Shown here in pieces: positions 62,675 to 64,000 of a stretch of 64,000 bases of DNA. A model generated the notes under the pieces. It made no database searches. It saw nothing but the letters and a program-made list of their open reading frames with translations, and had not been told where the DNA came from. The DNA is from Bacteroidia bacterium (GTDB lineage: Bacteria > Bacteroidota > Bacteroidia > Bacteroidales > VadinHA17). The stretch's first letter is position 1; each line of letters begins with the position of its first letter. The stretch is taken from assembly GCA_026391215.1 (NCBI GenBank), contig JAPLDX010000106.1, positions 23,441 to 87,440 on the forward strand, in the 5' to 3' direction. The translations under genes and the position numbers were made by a program.

Positions 62675-62806
62675 ATGGAAGCCCTGGATCTTAAAAAAAC
62701 AAAAGACATTTTTGCTGAGTTTGCATTATCAAGTGAAGGAATGATTAATGTACGCGGTGGTGATGGTATTCCTCCTACTCCTCCAAATCCCCCGGTAAGA
62801 ATCTGA
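62675..62806 (+). CDS. Double-glycine leader peptide with proline-rich core (candidate exported peptide)
   Basis: A 43-codon gene in the 542-bp gap between the CHAT and TPR genes. The leader MEALDLKKTKDIFAEFALS ends in SEGMINVRGG, with the hydrophobic spacing and Gly-Gly that C39 peptidases recognise. The core after the glycines is DGIPPTPPNPPVRI, 14 residues with six Pro in a near-PPxPP pattern and no Cys. The ATG follows an A-rich stretch typical of Bacteroidota initiation. A cgggct/agcccg hairpin lies 76 nt downstream (62882-62900). The exporter at 56477 would process it. Whether it is a signal, bacteriocin or modified product is unknown. Confidence 0.65.
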   Translation: MEALDLKKTKDIFAEFALSSEGMINVRGGDGIPPTPPNPPVRI

Positions 62807-62998
62807 AAGATCAAGATAAAATTTCTGTGAAGGAAACAGGAAAATAATTACATCTGCCCAGTGGCTGATGGTTTTGTGGTGCGGGCTAATATAGAGCCCG
62901 ATCTGGAAAGGTACAATAAAAGTTGTGTGAGCGAATACTCTTATGTATTTGAAATACAATTGATTAATAGATATTTAAAATATAAACAACAATAATTT

Positions 62999-63745
62999 AT
63001 GAAAACAATTGACTTTTCATATTTCATCGAAAGGTATAATGCCGGTGAGATGAATGAAGCTGAAACAACATGGTTTCTTAAGGAGCTTGATAATAATGAA
63101 AAGCTTCGGAAAGAAGTTGATTTAAGGAAAAAAACCGACATGGTTCTTAAAACTCATGATGTCATTCAGTTACGAAATAAACTTACGGAAATTGAGAGAA
63201 TAAGGGCAGCAGAAAAACCTGTCAAAACCCCGGTAAAAAGTATGTCATTGAGATACGCTGCAATAATTGCCGGCTTAATGATTGTTGGCGGCATAACTCT
63301 TTATAACGGCAGGAGTATGACCAACGACGAAATACTCGACCGGTTCTATAAATCGTATGAGGTAACTTCACCTTCAAGGTCTCAGCAAGCCATTTTAAAT
63401 TCTGATTATTCCACGGCGATTGAGTATTACAATATCCATGATTACAGGAATGCTGCCCTTTATTTCAGTAAGGTTGTGGATTCTGATCCCAGATATATGG
63501 AATCAACGATGCTCAATGGCGTTTCAAACTTTGAAGTCAGGAATTATCCTGATGCGGAGAGTTCATTTATCAAAGTGATTGACAATAATGACAACCTGTT
63601 CCTGGAGGATTCTCAGTGGTACCTGGCTTTATGCTATCTAAGGACCAATGAACAGGAAAAAGCTTTTAATCAGTTAAATGCAATTAATAAATCTGAAAGT
63701 ATCTACAAAAGGGATGCGAAGAAAATCATGAAAAAAATGAAATAA
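62999..63745 (+). CDS. Membrane TPR protein resembling an anti-sigma factor
   Basis: 248 aa. The cytoplasmic N-terminus (FIERYNAGEMNEAETTWFLKEL, about 9-75) resembles the helical start of membrane anti-sigma factors but lacks the zinc-binding His/Cys set. One helix follows (LRYAAIIAGLMIVGGITLYN, 84-103), then a periplasmic region with three TPR repeats (TAIEYYNIHDYRNAALYFSKVV; ESTMLNGVSNFEVRNYPDAESSF; DSQWYLALCYLRTNEQEKAFNQL). Gene order with an ECF sigma factor, a CHAT-TPR protein and the GG peptide suggests sigma control through the membrane. The histidine kinase starts 16 nt downstream, so the two are likely co-transcribed. Confidence 0.75.
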   Translation: MKTIDFSYFIERYNAGEMNEAETTWFLKELDNNEKLRKEVDLRKKTDMVLKTHDVIQLRNKLTEIERIRAAEKPVKTPVKSMSLRYAAIIAGLMIVGGITLYNGRSMTNDEILDRFYKSYEVTSPSRSQQAILNSDYSTAIEYYNIHDYRNAALYFSKVVDSDPRYMESTMLNGVSNFEVRNYPDAESSFIKVIDNNDNLFLEDSQWYLALCYLRTNEQEKAFNQLNAINKSESIYKRDAKKIMKKMK

Positions 63746-63761
63746 CTTTTTTTTGCAGTTC

Positions 63762-64000
63762 ATGCGGAACCTGAAATTAAATACTGATCAAAGCGCTGAA
63801 GAGTGTCCCGGTTGCCAGAATATTATTCCTGAGAATAGTATGATTAACTGTCCAACAATATTACAAGGCATGTCACATGAAGTGAGAACTCACATGAATG
63901 CGATTGTTGCACTCTCATTTCTCATGAGCAGGAACGAATGCAATAAAAGAGACAGGGAAGAATTCAGCGATCAGATATTAGCTTCCTGTGAACAGCTTAT
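63762..64000 (+). CDS. Histidine kinase (partial, N-terminal 79 residues)
   Basis: The gene starts at 63762 and leaves the window. The H-box MSHEVRTHMNAIVALSFLM gives the phosphorylated His39 and the usual HE-R motif, though the highly conserved Pro after Thr is His44 here. A short N-terminal stretch with Cys15, Cys18 and Cys30 (EECPGCQNII) precedes it, with no transmembrane helix, so this is a cytoplasmic, possibly hybrid, kinase. It follows the TPR membrane protein by 16 nt, which suggests shared expression. Confidence 0.82.
   Translation, partial: MRNLKLNTDQSAEECPGCQNIIPENSMINCPTILQGMSHEVRTHMNAIVALSFLMSRNECNKRDREEFSDQILASCEQL

Noticed and set aside
62729..62959. Reverse 76-codon frame across the GG-peptide gene
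   Set aside because: No domain, antisense to the better-supported small peptide and without a start context.

Overview
The window reads as a chromosomal segment of a Bacteroidota bacterium, most likely Bacteroidales or Marinilabiliales-like. The signs are a complete MoxR-DUF58-BatABCDE operon, a TonB-dependent cobalamin receptor operon behind a B12 riboswitch, a DUF4105 (Lnb-type) protein, a TPR-CHAT protein, lipoprotein signals, and several matches to the Bacteroidota promoter (TTTG, about 19-20 nt, TAnnTTTG). Gene density is high, base composition is moderately AT-rich, and there is no rRNA, transposase, prophage or CRISPR array.

Left part (1-13.7 kb). A reverse-strand L-rhamnose operon (rhaT, rhaM, rhaA, FGGY kinase cut by the window edge) faces a forward unit with a secreted GH78 alpha-L-rhamnosidase, an EamA transporter and the ribosome-rescue factor ArfB. 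A perfect inverted repeat sits in the divergent promoter region. After a MATE exporter comes a compact forward operon: a KamA-type radical SAM aminomutase, two D-Ala-D-Ala-ligase-like ATP-grasp enzymes and a GNAT acetyltransferase. This is a plausible pathway to an acylated or peptidic beta-amino acid. I know of no described pathway with this exact layout, and strong hairpins lie at the 5' end of the aminomutase gene.

Middle part (13.7-45.8 kb). It holds uracil-DNA glycosylase, a gamma-family PLP enzyme, the eight-gene Bat operon, an Lnb-like acyltransferase, a ZIP transporter, a predicted PHP-like lipoprotein, a site-2 protease and a lipoprotein form of protein-L-isoaspartate methyltransferase. 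Then come tRNA-Arg(TCT) with its terminator and a tRNA-derived remnant, two tandem fused aconitase-family dehydratases with an AraC regulator, a probable 6S RNA, BioG, a BrkB/YihY protein, ComB, a glycosyltransferase, a thioredoxin-like gene broken by an internal deletion, and the cobalamin uptake operon (TonB receptor, beta-propeller lipoprotein, BtuF, BtuC, BtuD).

Right part (45.8-64 kb). It holds a transglutaminase-like lipoprotein, a LacI regulator, YidC, CTP synthase and a DUF349 protein, then a locus that looks like a peptide-secretion and signalling system. That locus has a C39-peptidase ABC exporter with its HlyD partner, an ECF sigma factor, a membrane-anchored TPR-CHAT protease, a 43-residue double-glycine leader peptide with a proline-rich core, a membrane TPR protein resembling an anti-sigma factor, and the start of a histidine kinase. 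This locus and the KamA/ATP-grasp cluster are the best candidates for undescribed biology here.
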